Below, in pieces: positions 12,291 to 24,122 of a DNA stretch of 64,000 nucleotides (positions are counted from its first letter, which is position 1; each line of letters starts with the position of its first letter). The notes below the pieces were generated by a model. The model searched no databases. It was not told the origin of the DNA and saw only the letters and a program-made list of their open reading frames with translations. The stretch spans positions 1 to 64,000 of the forward strand of contig JAJKFJ010021811.1 in NCBI GenBank assembly GCA_027382625.1. Direction: 5' to 3'. A program made the position numbers and the translations under genes. Origin of the DNA: Tetmemena sp. SeJ-2015. Its lineage: Eukaryota; Ciliophora; Spirotrichea; Sporadotrichida; Oxytrichidae.

Positions 12291-15285
12291 ATGTCTGAAC
12301 CAGCAGAGCAAGCAATCAGTGATCGTAATCACTTGCATCACCCAAATCCAGAGTCTCCTCTATTATTTGTAATATCATATTAAGATTAAATATTAGTTTA
12401 ATCTCATCATGAAGGAGAAGAACATCAAAAGAAGCAGTCGCCGACTAAGAATAGCTCTCATCGCTAAAATCTTGAAGTGCATGCTGACGAACAAGGTCAT
12501 TCCAAGAATGAGAGTGTGGCCTCCTCAAGTAATCACCACCAGACAGTAGTCAATCCTACCCACCACAATATCGCAACAAGCGGGCAAACCTAGGCTCATA
12601 CTTCGGCTGGAGACAAGCACAGCGCTGCCAACCATGAGGGCAAACATTTAGACAGCATGGTTCAAAGTGTTCATACTGCACCAGCAGAGGGAGGCTCAAT
12701 AATTCACCATGCGTCACCCCAAGTGCACGTAGGCAGTGACATTCACCAATCCCAGCATCACCCCAAGAACAGCACCATTCACGAAAATGGACAGGAGAGC
12801 GTCTTAGATCCCAAGTAAAGCGTAGCTACTGTAAAGTCTTAACCCGACCACTAGTAGAGTAACTTACAGCCAAACAGTCAGCAGTAGAAATCCTCGTTTA
12901 CTCCTGGCTAAAGTGTTGAGAAAAGTCAATCGTCGCAGTAGTAACATCTTCCGCCTTCACAATCTGTAGTAACTTAGCAATAATAAAACAGCAGCGTTTC
13001 CATGAACTCTTACACCAATTCAATGTAGCAACATCTACAAGAATCGCCACTAGCAAGCAAGAAAAATCCTTCCATGGTAAACCCTAATGGATAGAACTCG
13101 AAGGTATCTGTTGTCTAGTCGAATAGTATGCATCAAACTGAATCTGATAGTGCAAGCATGCAAGCTCATCATATAGGAAATAATGGCAAGTCTTAAGGTC
13201 AGCGAAAGACTAATGGTGGGGCTAATGGAAGAACGGGAATGACTACTACCATAGATTCAAGTACAAATAGTCCAACAAGATTGAAATTATTCACACTCAT
13301 TTCATTTTAAAATTGAGCAGACTTTAAGAGTTACCTCATCCTGAAGGCAACTAAGGTCCATTAGAAATTGTGATGGATGAGCTAACTGAGTATGCGATGG
13401 CAAAAGAAGGCATAGAGGCAAAGGATTTAGAGATAAGGCCCTTTGAGGATTTCCTTAAGGAATGCCATGGAAATGCAAAGCTCGCTTAACTAAGATACGA
13501 TTTCAAGATTGCAGAAAGGAATCAACTGATTATAGATATTGAGAATCGTAAGCAGCAGATTCAACAGCACATGCATTCAGATAAGTAGCAGGTTTTCAAC
13601 TCAACTGGCACCAACTTTATGAACTAATCAAACTCTCGATTCTATCAAACTCAGTAGCCCTCATCTTTAATGAACTCCCGAACTGCCAAAGGCTCACAGT
13701 CTCAATCTAACTTCTTCTCATCAGAGACAAACCTTCATTCTTTAAAGATGGGTGCTCTCAGCCCAAACCCAAGTGCAAAAGAGCTAGTAGGTGTATCTTC
13801 TAGAAAACTGGCAAATGCAATAGGAGGGAGCTAGAATCCTAAGACTGCTGTGGATAACAAGATCTTCGAGAACATGATCCGCAACCAAGTTGAATAAGAG
13901 CAGAAGTTGCGGTAAATAAACCAGAGACAAGAACTCTTCCTCATGAAGAGCAACATCATGCAGCAGAAGCGCTAGCAAGAAATTTAGCGCAAGTAGGAGA
14001 TGATGCACTAGAAACAATTGCAAAAGGAAGAGAAGTTGCGTAGACAAGAAGAGCTGTAGCGTCAATGGCAAGTGGACACACTTTAAAAGCTGAAGATAAA
14101 GTCGGATCTGACTGAGCAAGCGTCAGCAGCAATCTAAGATGTCACTAAAGCAGCGCATGCAGGAGAAGGAGCTTCTCAAAGAATAGAAGAGGCAATAAGC
14201 TTAGGAGATATTCTTCTCTCAACTGGATAACTTACAGCAGAAGCAGAAGGAGGTGCAGCATAGAAACGTTTTATTCTAGAAGAAGTTAGAGGAGAGAGCA
14301 AAGAGACAGAAGGAAATGATAGTAGTCAAAAAACAGAAGAATGAGCAAGTGCTGAATAACGTTATGGTGAGAAATGAAAGTGAGGAGCGAAGGAAGATGG
14401 AGCGATTCATGGCTGCTTAGCAATTTGAGATGGAGAGAGAGCGTAGAATTGAAGAGACAAAGCGTAGGGAGCAGGAATTCAGATAGAAGAAAGGCTATGA
14501 GAAGAACACTAAGATAGCGCACAAAGTAGATGAAGCCTATAGATAAATGCAAGAGTGGTAACAGGAGTTGGAAAGAAGAGAATAGGCGGCAGCTGATAAT
14601 TTAAAGAAGCAACAGCACATCCTTGCTGAAAAATTGGAGGTTAAAAGGGAGCTTCAGCGTCTAAAGTAAGAGAGTGCTCAGTTGAAGTAGAAGCGCAAAG
14701 ACCTGAAGGAGTCATTAAAGCAAGAGGAGTAACTGTAAAAATGGACAAGCATGAGTTAGAAGATGGATGCTTTCAAGTACTAGAAGCTAGAAAACAAGAT
14801 GAGGAAATAGTAGGAGCTTTTCAAGGCTGAGCAGAAGAGAGCTGATATGAAGACTGCACTTTATCATATGGCAGTCTGGAACGTACAGGAGGCAGGAGAT
14901 ATCATTAAGGAGATTATTTATGATGCAGATGTAAATGGCAAAGCCACCGCGAATGTCTCACATTCATTATATTTGTCATTTATAGAATAATTAATAAATG
15001 AATGGAACCATGGCAAATGCCTCAGCAGCTGGAGGTCTAGGACCTAAATCAGTAGCAGAGAAGGTGAGAGAAAAGGCCGCCATTCTCAGGAGAAATAAAC
15101 CATTTATAATGTTTTTAAGAAATGAAAGAAGAGGAATTAAGAGCTCTGGAGGCATGGGTGACATGATGGGCGAGCCTTTTGGCTTTGGCCACTATGATAA
15201 CTAAGGAGCTGCTAATGGCTACAGCCCTACAAATTATCAATCCATGGACTTAGCATAGAGCTATTTATTTTTTTCTTAGAACTGA
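12291..15285 (+). CDS. Long coiled-coil protein with His/Gln/Ser-rich N-terminus
   Basis: Start ATG 12291 (MSEPAEQAISDRNHLHHPNP); stop TGA 15283-15285. The N-terminal third (to about 13290) is disordered and rich in His, Gln, Ser and Asn. From about 13340 a helical region begins (LEIVMDELTEYAMAKEGIEA). From about 13860 to 14900 it is a near-continuous highly charged coiled coil (repeated QKRQQEIQRKQEMM-like heptads). The tail is Gly/Met-rich (GGMGDMMGEPFGFG). A GT...AG intron lies at 14931-14985. Inserts near 12372-12410 and 13295-13320 and a frame change near 14140 look like IESs whose pointers were not resolved. Length (about 950 residues) and composition suggest a structural, cytoskeleton- or basal-body-type protein, but the family is not identified. 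Confidence 0.65.
14931..14985 (+). other. Intron (55 bp) in coiled-coil gene
   Basis: GTAAAT...TTATAG between ...IIYDAD and NNQQMNGTMANAS; splicing keeps the frame open into the Gly-rich tail. Confidence 0.55.
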
Positions 15286-15815
15286 AAATTAAAACAAGAT
15301 TAATGGTTTAATCAAATAAGCTTAAAAGTCATCAAGCTTAACTTTAGTCACATGAAATTGTCAAAATTTATTTAGATTTTTAAAGATTAACATATATTAA
15401 ATCTATGCTTTATTAAAATGACAAGTGGAGTACTTTTATGAATGGAGTAAATTTCATAATATTTTTAATGTGTTTAAAATTTATAATGCTAAAAAGTGTC
15501 AATAAATATGAAGAAAGATAGCAGTCAATTCATTTAGGATAGCTAAAATAAATTTTATACTTTTCAACCTTATTTAATTTTAGGTCAAATAGCTAATTTA
15601 AAAAATATAGTACACCTTTAATCAATTAATCCTTGTCTTTTTTTTCTAAAAAAATAATTAATTTATCCTTAATTTTAGCATATTCTAATTTAGAATTATA
15701 GTTTAAATTGTTACAAGGGACTTGTAAATTGTAAAAGAAAGGATTGCAAATAATTGATATTAAAACTGGATGTCCACTCTTATAAACTATTTTTATCATT
15801 TCTTTACTGTCAAGT
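15286..15815. other. AT-rich spacer between convergent genes
   Basis: Very AT-rich with homopolymer runs and no convincing coding on either strand. It probably contains the two 3' regions and germline-limited spacer. Confidence 0.5.
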
Positions 15816-15817
15816 TT

Positions 15818-18204
15818 TCAAGTTTGCCAATAGATATAGGTTGTGCAAAGCTTCTTTAATTAACCATAAGATACATATTATATATTAAAGTAGTTGTTGT
15901 TTATTTTTAATAAGATGACTCTAGTTGGTGAGCTATATCCCATCCTGTATATTAGCTGATTGCTGCTTTGATATCATAAGAGAGGGAGCTGCAGACTTAT
16001 CCATTATACTAAAGTCTTAGCCTAAAGCATCAAGTGTGAGAGTCGCCTATCTTTCACTTTGGAAGTTGAACTCACTCGATCTAGGAATCGAATTCGTGTA
16101 GTACTGATGAGGCTAAGGCATAAGCTGACTCCCGAAATCCAACTCAGAGTCCAGAGGATAGGCGAGATGCACAGGCGAAACAGTAGATCTTGGCTAAGGG
16201 GAGGGGTTGTAATAGTTGGGAGAATTTTTGAGATTGCGGGTTGGGTTGCTTAGCATCAGCTTCTCTATACGTTTCGACTCTTTTACATAGTCAGAGATTC
16301 CGAGTGGCTTAGAAATAAATGAATATAATTATATCTGTGCTTCAGGTCAAGTATGCTATTTTTACGATAGCGGTCAAAGATGAAGAACCAGACATATAGG
16401 AAGCAACTTGCTATGCTCTATCATCTTTTAAATTTTAAATTTATACATGGATAATATAAATGCTCGTCACTAATAACCAAGCAAACATCCCAGAAAGCGC
16501 GACTGAAAAATTATTCATTATAAATGAGGTGTCTTTTTAAATTGGTGTGAGAGGTTTAAATAACTCCTAGCACTAAAATGCTGAGAGCAGTTAATGAATG
16601 GTCTATGGCCTAGGCAAAAGCAGCCCCGCTCTCTGTTCTAATTTAGTCTCTTACCACAAATGGCATAATTTGGGGGAAGAGTCCTTGCTTTATTCCATGA
16701 GCAGTAGTCAACAAAAGCACGAATATCACTAGCCGAGATCTGACTTAGTTTAATAAAACTTAGCTGGCGAAGTCTGACTCAGATTTAGTTTATGCGCTCT
16801 ATAGTGCCAGGCTTAAGCTATGTACACGATGCAGCGATAGAAAGGCCAAAAGCTGGGAAGATATTCCAAATAAGACTAAAAATGATTGAGAACTTAAGTT
16901 TGAGTTTACAAAATTTGATTCTGTGGCCTTTCTTCTTCTGGTTTAAATACAAAGGTATTGATATCAAGATGCTTATTCAAGCTAAACATAAAGCCTTATT
17001 TATATTATTCTTATACCGTAAGGGAAAATCTAAAGGATTAGGTGAAATGGAATAATTTACTGCAAGTAAAGATGATTACTTGAGGCTCATCGATAGAAAG
17101 ATGAGACCATAGTAGATTTAGTAGATGAGGAAACTTTTGAGTGCTGCGTTTTAGAGGCTATGAGCAAGTGTGAAAAGCCAAAAGCCGCAGCCAAAGTTAA
17201 ATATGTGACTAATCTGAGCTGCCTTCCTTAAAGCTGAAGCTCTAATTTCTCTTTTTCTGGATCCTTCTCCTTCAATCTACTATACAAATAATGAAAATAA
17301 TAGATATTGTCTTACTCTATTAGAAGTGAGGAATCCACACTCTTGGTCTTCAATTTTGCTGAGAATCTTATCAAGGAAAAAACAAAGAAGCAGAGGGACT
17401 AGGTTTAACAAAGAAAGAGTCACTCCGTACTTGAAAGTTGCTGAAACCCGAGTGTTATTCAAACTTCCCATGTAGATAGCCATGCATGCTCCTAAATAAG
17501 CCATTGCCTGAGAGACACTAATAGAGAATAATTTTAAGCTCTATTGTTTACAGTTAAAAGGTTCCTTGCTTGTGAGTAGATTACCACTTACTGAAGAGCA
17601 CCTAGATAGAGTCTACACAAGTATGAGCATATTTAGACTTACAAATTAAAATGGCAGAGGAAAGTCCAAAGCAAGATCTTCCAATATAAATAACAGCAGC
17701 AGATCTATTCTTAATGCCCGCATAGCACATTAAGTGGCAAAGGAAGACTATCACTCCAAAAATCAACACGTTTAATCTAAAATGTTGAGTCTAATATTTT
17801 GAACTGTCTTACCTCTGGTGCTTTGAAATAGAGAATGTTTGCATAATGAATGGGACGAAAATCATTGGAAGCTCAGCAAGCAAAAAGAGCAGACAGAAGT
17901 ACATTGTATTGCTTCCTTCGATCTCCTATTAATTTTGTTATGAATTTACTTATCATTATTCATTGTCTTACAGTTATAATGTAGTTTTATAGAGTCACAG
18001 GCTCGTAGTAGCAAAATTTTCTAAAGTCTTATTAAACATTCTTTTGAATTCTTACATAGGCAAGACTGCTATCATAGCGCATATTTTCAAGCAGTAGCGC
18101 ATGAGTTTCTTCCTTCTTTGATTATAATTCTTATAGGGCTCATCATCAAACACATCCTCTTCATCTTCTTCTTAGCATCCTTCAAGAAGCTTTTGATCGC
18201 TCAT
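15818..18204 (-). CDS. Major facilitator superfamily transporter, MFSD1-like
   Basis: Start ATG at 18204 (MSDQKLLEGCQEEDEEDVFD, acidic N-terminus followed by a basic patch). Hydrophobic blocks follow in order: FCLLFLLAELPMIFVPFIMQ (near 17880), LIFGVIVFLCHLMCYAG then the GRSCFGLSSA motif (17760-17650), SVSQAMAYLGACMAIYMGS (17520-17450), TLSLLNLVPLLLCFFLDKI (17410-17350) and IFVLLLTTAHGIKQGLFPQI (16740-16670). The G-R-x-x-F-G motif and the later YLG block match helices 4-5 of MFSD1-type lysosomal transporters. After the last helix the protein continues as a Ser/Asn/Pro/Gln-rich tail (16250-15900). Several IESs split the gene (near 17640-17580, 17300-17060, 16560), some with possible introns. 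The substrate cannot be told. Confidence 0.7.
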
Positions 18205-18494
18205 CCTTTTAAACAGGCTTTCCTTACTTCCAAAATGAGGGATATTTTTCCAAAAATTCTGATTATTGGTTTATTAGCTTGGCTGTAGGTTTTTATGAGA
18301 GAAGCGATTTTCATTAAGAGGTTATTTTGTGTCAAGTATAAGATCAAATTACAAGCTGCTATCCTCCTTTTAAAGTTGATGAGTCAGTCTGCTCTCTACT
18401 TTATCGTTTATAAGACTATAAATATATCTTTTATCGTTTAGGTCAAACTTTTCATCTATGTCATTAATTTTACGATTCAACTACTCTATGCTAA

Positions 18495-20326
18495 TCATGT
18501 TAAATAAACGACACTACAAATTTGGATTGTTACTTTAGGTATTGTCTCAGAGAAAGCCTGGAGATTGAATTTAATTTCCACTCCTTTGTTGGTTTTAGAT
18601 TAAATTCTGCTGTATACTTTCTCTTCCAGACCTCTGCTGTGGGAAACTGCCTGCGCTGTTGGACTATCACAAGCCGTTTCCAGCTGCGCTACTTCTAATT
18701 GCCAAGAAATCGCCTTGATAGTTTCCAGCGTTTGCCAAATTTTGCCCTTTAATAAGCTTCTTCATGAAACTAAAACTCCCCTATGAAGCTCGAGCAGCTG
18801 ATTTCCTAAGTTAGGAAGTTTCAATCCACAATCGGTAAAAAATTCTTAATTCAACTTTAAAACTAATGAATGATCATGTTTTGAATTTCCAGTTCTTGCT
18901 AGTACATTCTCTCAAACGATGAGCCAGACTCGTCAAATTTATTCTCCAAAATTCCTATATCTGTTGCTTCTTATAATTAACGAGTAGGAGTGCCTTTATT
19001 TCTAGCACTCTTCTCTATTTACAAATTATTTCCCTCTCTGTTTCTACCTGATGAAGATTCCTTGTTCTTGCCTGAATTTTATAGTTAAACTGCTGGCTAC
19101 TGATAATCCTTTCACATCATCTTCTTCTTCCTCGCTTGAATGTCTTCTTTCAACCCTGAATATAATAAGAACTAGACTTTTAAAAAAATTGGAATTTTGA
19201 AACTGAACTTTCTTTAGTTCCTTAACTGAGAAGCTCGACTGATCGGTGGCAATAGCAAGCCAGGATTCGCAGTTTAAGCAATCTATTTGCTCTAGTTAGC
19301 GACTGGCAACACTCCTGGATTAAATTGCTGAGAATTTAGCAAGCTCTTGAAATTGCTTTCTGCCAAGGACATATATACAGTCTCGTTTGCATCACTTTAA
19401 TTTCCATACTAATCCTCCTTAATAGAGTGATACTTATGCCCTGAGCTCTACCTTTGGTTAAGTGGTTTTCTTTCTAGAGTCAAGCTCTTGAGAACAAGTG
19501 ACTGAGTAGGATTTTTATCTATGAGATCCACTTCTTAATCTATCTCAAGTTCGTCTGATGGCTAGTCCTCTTCTTCTTCATCTTCCAATTCATCAGCATA
19601 CTCTTCCTCATCATAGTTTACATTTTCATGCTGCTGATCCTGCCTGTAATCTTAGGACAAGGGCCGAGTTAGATAGAGAGGTGATTGCCTTAGAGAGATG
19701 CTTTGCTGAAATTTCTTTCCTCGAACAGGTTTTGCAGGGGACTATGATAGCTTCTGACTCTAATCTTATAATTTAAACGAGAAAATATATGCACATAGAA
19801 GTATTTTAATCATCCTCCTCATCTTATTCCTGAATTTCTAGTCTTTTTACATCTCCCTCATCTCATTTATAAGAAAAAAAATCGCGCTTACTGTTTAGAA
19901 TTTGTTAATGAATCTCCATATGAGTAGTAGCTTTAATTCTCAGAAGCTAGAATCCTCCTGTGTTTTTTGTAAATCTCCTTCTGCTCAAGGTAATAGTCAA
20001 TCAAAAAATAAACTCTCCTCATATATATTTTTGAGATAGGTAATATTTTCTTTCCTCCTCATCCATTAACTCCAAAATATTGGATTCATCCTCCTCACCA
20101 TAAAATTATTCTCCCTCCTCTTGAAGTTTACTAGACTCTGAATTATTTCTAACTTATTGAATTAACTAGTTGTAAGCTTTCCTGAGTCTCTGTGGGGAAT
20201 CGGATAGTGGAACTGTATTTTGCCTCTGAATATTTTTATGATGATTAAACTCTTCAGTTCTAGTCTTGGGATTAGAATTTGTCTCTTATTTTTGACTTGA
20301 GGTTACCTCCTATTTTAGTTCTTCCA
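18495..20326 (-). CDS. Uncharacterised acidic/Ser-rich protein with helical C-terminus
   Basis: Start ATG 20326 (MEELKQEVTSSQKQETNSNP). Reverse-strand blocks are readable at 20326-20020, 19960-19850, 19540-19060, 19030-18850 and 18830-18495, ending at TGA 18495-18497. Middle parts are Glu/Asp- and Ser-rich (HSSEEEDDVKGL near 19120), and the C-terminal block is helical (AISWQLEVAQLETACDSPTA near 18700). AT-rich inserts between blocks are IES candidates. No domain is recognised. A single in-frame TGA near 18765 separates the last two blocks, so the final block could belong to something else. Confidence 0.45.
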
Positions 20327-20481
20327 TTACAATAATAAAAAAGAATTATAGAATAATCATATGAACATTATCAAATCTGTAGTTAACTTTTTATCTCTCA
20401 TCTGAAATTATCTTTCAATACACCTCACTTATTCAATTATTAAAGTAAGTTGCATTATAAAAGAATAGATTAGTTTGATAA

Positions 20482-20997
20482 ATGATGGACGCTAAGACGA
20501 CGGGCAAGGTTCTTTTCTTCTCCTCAATTGGCTTTTGGCTCTACTACACTATCTGGATCATAATCTCCCCCTTCATAGATGCCAGCCACCCTATTCAGCA
20601 GTACTTCCCAGAGAGGAAATGGGGGATAGTGATTCCCATAATGATCGGAGTGACCTTCCTCTCCATCTCACTCACCTTCATAGGAGTGGCCTTGCTAAAC
20701 GACAAACGCATTCACAATGAAGTCGCTCACAGACTTGAGGAAAAGCAAACTAGGCTAGAGAGAGAGTACTAGGCGCAGCGATCGCAATAAATGGCCAGAT
20801 ACAGGATGGTCAGGAACAATCATGCCTCCTCCTCAGCCAGATTTAACAAGATGATGAGCTCTGCTGATCTCAATCCCTCATCTAGTCTACCTAACTTACT
20901 CGACACAAACAACTCAGAAAAGTAGTATTTCATTATAGTAGATGAATAAAGTTTAATTAAACTTGATTACGGAATAGAGTGTGGAGCAGACTACTGA
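20482..20997 (+). CDS. DPM2: DPM2: regulatory subunit of dolichol-phosphate mannosyltransferase
   Basis: Small ER membrane protein that stabilises dolichol-phosphate-mannose synthase and is also associated with GPI-anchor synthesis in other eukaryotes. Residues about 10-85 match DPM2 throughout: first membrane helix, the conserved YYTIWIIISPFID loop followed by H-P-I-Q-Q-Y-F-P, then the second helix (IMIGVTFLSISLTFIGVALL). Human DPM2 is about 84 residues; this one continues with about 85 hydrophilic residues after the second helix (coiled, Gln/Arg/Ser-rich). The conserved part is uninterrupted. Near 20922-20942 a repeat AGTAG could mark a short IES, which would give a slightly different tail ending near 21099. 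Confidence 0.85.
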
Positions 20998-21202
20998 TGG
21001 TGCTAAAACAATTCAGAAAGAAGGAGGCTAGAATCAAAGTTCAAGTGATAGCAATGCGAAGAATGGAATTATTAAGCAAGAATGATAAAGAATGGTTTTT
21101 AATAGTAGTGTATTTGATTTTACTAAGCAATTTAAATAATTTAATTAGCTCACTCTATCACAGAGAATGAAGCAGTTGATCAATGCGAGTTAAATATGGC
21201 TT

Positions 21203-21760
21203 TCATTTCTTGATTGCCAAAATTCCGTTGAAAACTAAGTTCCTGAATTGAATTTCGAAGGCTTTCTTAAATGCTGTAGCATCTGTAGGTATCTTAGCCT
21301 TTTCAAAAGCCATACCAATTAGCACACGAGCAGTCCAGCTGCCTCTCTTAGAGAGTGGAACGCTTATCCTCTTCTCCTTTTTCTTGTAAAGCTCTACGAT
21401 GAGCTCACAAAGTGCAACACTTTTCTTGCTGGGGGCCTGAAGTCTGATCCTCAGCATGGATTCGTAATCATCATTTCCAAAGAGTCCATTAACTACATAC
21501 TAGCAGTTGGCTGTTTGAATGTCACCATATTCATATTGAAGATTAAAGATCATGAGCATTTATTTATGTTCACCATCTTCATTAGAAATGTCTTCTAATT
21601 CTTCATATGAATCATCTTATTAAAGCAGGTCTGAAGTGAGTTGAGGGAATTCAGAAACTCTCAAGAGCACGAATAGTGGATTCAATTCTAGCTCAGTTTC
21701 TGGCCTAATTACGATCTAGCTGCTCTTCCCGTTTTGCTCAATAGTTTTATCCATGTTCAT
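21203..21760 (-). CDS. Uncharacterised 185-residue protein, uninterrupted in the germline
   Basis: A clean single frame starts at ATG 21760 (MNMDKTIEQNGKSSQIVIRP) and ends at TGA 21203-21205. It has an acidic middle (YEELEDISNEDGEHK) and a C-terminal half of mixed alpha/beta character (MLRIRLQAPSKKSVALCELI ... GSWTARVLIGMAFEKAKIP). It has no membrane segment and no signal peptide. It is one of the few loci here without any visible IES. No family is recognised; the alternating hydrophobic pattern suggests a small globular domain. Confidence 0.65.
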
Positions 21761-21999
21761 TTATAATTATAAATACGCATTATGTTTATATTCAAATGTT
21801 GAAGTCGAAAATCCTTGGAACCTGCAAGCACTCGGGGACTAGGTATTCAGGCTTCAACTTCTGTTAAAGCGAGGCGAGCTGCGATTACAACTGCAAGTGC
21901 AAATAAAATGTAAACATTGATCATAAAGTTTTAATAAATCCTCTGGCTTTTTAAAAAGGATGCCTCTTCTTGATTCATCGTTTTACAGCAAAAGCATTC

Positions 22000-22960
22000 T
22001 CACAGAGTTTAATAATTCTAAAAAAAAATCGATATGCATATTTTCATATTGGGTATTTGAGAGTTAGCGATAAGATCGGCGTATCTGTGTTGCCTGAGTG
22101 AGAAGTTAATTGAGATTGAGTCTTCAGTACACTCTACCTGATGCCAAACTCCAGCCGGGTGGTACAGTATATCTCCCTCCTAGAGTTCAATTTCATAGAT
22201 ATCCTCTCCTCTTAGCTCTTTATTCTACCTGTTTATGTCAACTCAAAAATAAACCTTAAAAATAATCTTAATTCAATTAGTGCAACTCCATGATAGAGCA
22301 AGTGGCACTTGGCTTGCTGTTCGATGTTGCCAGTGTTCTTATAGTGAGGGGTATAGCCCAGCAGAGGCTGAGAAAGATTGGAGGCTCTGAAGCTCCAGAC
22401 CTTCTTACCCTTGAGCTAGAGAGTGAAGTTTTCTTAAAAGTCTATGTGAAAGTCAGTCAGGTTCCCTTTCTTAGACCAGATTGATTAAATATAAATAAAA
22501 TTATAATTAGAAAAGTAAGTGTGTAAATTATTTAATTTCTCCCATTGTTTGGTAGTCAGGGAAGTAAGCTTCAGCTGACATTACAATTTAGATAGTGGAA
22601 AGAGGCTCTTGCAGTACAGGTTTCTGAATTTAAACTATGCAAACATTTATATTTAAATTGACAATTAAATGGTGAGATAGAATAAGTTTTTTCTTTTCGA
22701 TTTAATAAAGATCAGTTCTTCTAGGAGATATACAAAACTTTACTTTCTCAAGAAGCAAATGTTCAACCTAGACGTCAGAAGTAGAACAATATAATAGTCG
22801 TTTAAATAAGCTGGAAAGGAGCTTCTTTGTACTTCGGGAGTTCTCTTGAATTCAAAACCATCATAAAACATTAAGAGCCTCTCCTACTAGATGGGCATGA
22901 ACTTTGGAGCTTATAAGTAATGGGAGAAATTGAAACACTCTGGTCTAAGAAAGATAAAAT
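22000..22960 (-). CDS. JmjC/cupin-type Fe(II)/2-oxoglutarate dioxygenase, scrambled with an inverted MDS
   Basis: The recognisable core reads, after rearrangement, YFPDYQTMGEIETLWSKKGN, then LTDFHIDFQENFTLQLKGKK, then EGDILYHPAGVWHQVE. This gives the HxD...H iron-binding triad (HID near 22450, HQ near 22145) and the Asn/Gln-x-Leu-x-G-x-K-x-W strand typical of JmjC (JMJD5/cupin_8) hydroxylases, which hydroxylate or demethylate proteins or tRNA. Upstream coding at 22890-22760 and 22650-22546 supplies the N-terminal part. One IES (22242-22272, pointer TTGA) splits the two halves of the barrel. The segment linking MGEI to SKKG is absent from this strand and lies inverted at 22920-22953. Stop TGA 22000-22002; start not determined. 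Confidence 0.75.
22242..22272 (-). other. IES (31 bp), pointer TTGA (TCAA on + strand)
   Basis: TCAA at 22238-22241 and 22273-22276. The join gives HGVALIDINRQNKELRGEDI, restoring the frame into the second iron-ligand strand. Confidence 0.7.
22466..22545 (-). other. Insert between two minus-strand MDSs that share no pointer with each other
   Basis: Flanked on the + strand by CTTTCTTAGACCAG (22466-22479) and AATTTCTCCCAT (22534-22545). The flanks do not match each other, so this is not a simple IES. Both flank sequences recur in reverse orientation at 22920-22953, next to each other. Confidence 0.85.
22920..22953 (+). other. Inverted 34-bp MDS of the JmjC gene
   Basis: Reads ATGGGAGAAATT (22920-22931), eight unique bases (22932-22939), then CTGGTCTAAGAAAG (22940-22953). 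The two outer blocks are exact inverted copies of the ends of the two minus-strand MDSs at 22534-22545 and 22466-22479. Inverting this piece and joining at both pointers yields the conserved TMGEIETLWSKKGNLTDFHI in one open frame. Confidence 0.9.
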
Positions 22961-23034
22961 TTACCAATATCTTTATTTTAAGGTGAGAAATAATTAATAT
23001 AAAACATTAAATATATAGACAGAATTTTGTAGAT

Positions 23035-24110
23035 ATGAAGTCTGCTAAATAAATTAAGACACAGAGGAAAGCGACTTAGAAATAGAAAAATAAATAAATT
23101 TGTCTTTTATTAAATTAAAATTGAATTATGATTTTATATTTTAGAAGTCTGCGAAATCAAAGAGTGTGTAAATTTCTAAAAGAAAGTCTAAGGTAGCCTC
23201 TAAAGATAAACTCACTCTTATAAAAAAGCAGTCTGCTAAAAAGAAGCAGCCAAATAAGAAGAGAATAGGTTTAAAACCAAGGTCCAGAGCCTAAAATAAA
23301 AATGATACAGCTGCCAAGTAAAGTAGAAACCATCTTATGAAAATAGTTAATTGCTAAGATTTAGACTCACTAGCTGCTGTTAAAGAAAGGGAAAATTGGA
23401 TAAACGGATTGATAAATTAGGTTCCCTATTATCATTCTATTAACTCTACTCTTCATTCTTATTTAAAAACATTTAAGTGAATAAATAACAGAAGGTGAAG
23501 TATAGAATCTTTGATAGCAATCCACATTTGGCAGTAGCTAAGCCTGATTAGAAAAACTTGCTGTAGAAGGATCACGTTTTGTATACAATCACTCCTCATA
23601 ATCTGTTTGAAGCACTCATCTATCCTCTTAATAAAGATCATTCAAAGAATGTTTTGAGAAGAAGGCATTAAGGAGATATACACAAAGAAGGCTTTAGTAA
23701 TCTAGGGGGGCTCAGTAAAGAGATTTTCAGAAATCATCAAGAAGCAAGGAAATAAAATGGAGTTTTATTGATTTAGTTCTAAATTACATGAAGAGTCAGA
23801 TAGATGTGTGAAAATACAGCCTCGGATATGATTCACATTTGGTACCCTTAAAAATCCCCATAGAAAGGAGGAGATCAAAGCAAAGCAAGAACCATCAATA
23901 GCTTAGCCACAGATGATCCAGAGAAGGCAGTTAAAGCTTATGAATAGAAAGGAGCTTCTTGAATTAATTAAATTCGTACATCTAGAAGAAGAAAAATAAT
24001 TCTACGTAATTGAAGAGGAAATATACTGGGAGTTTACAAAATTTAGTAAATCGATAATTTAACTCCAACCTTTGATGCATGATATTTTGAAATTAAGTCT
24101 TGCCCTTAAG
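23035..24110 (+). CDS. Uncharacterised basic protein
   Basis: Start ATG 23035. The N-terminus is highly basic (Lys/Ser/Gln-rich, with KKQSAKKKQPNKKRIGLKPR near 23230-23280), resembling histone-tail or nucleic-acid-binding sequence. Later blocks read NHLMKIVNCQDLDSLAAVKE (near 23330), IFDSNPHLAVAKPD (near 23510) and LLELIKFVHLEEEKQFYVIE (near 23960-24020). A GT...AG or IES insert lies near 23090-23142, and frame changes near 23460-23490 and 23790-23830 mark further IESs. The 3' end overlaps the converging neighbour if extended to the next TGA (24189-24191), so the true end is probably a little earlier. No family recognised. Confidence 0.5.
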
Positions 24111-24122
24111 TTAGTTAGTTAG

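Noticed and set aside
16792..17055. Plus-strand open frame of 87 codons
   Set aside because: It lies opposite the transporter gene, whose minus-strand frames carry recognisable helices; this is a shadow frame.
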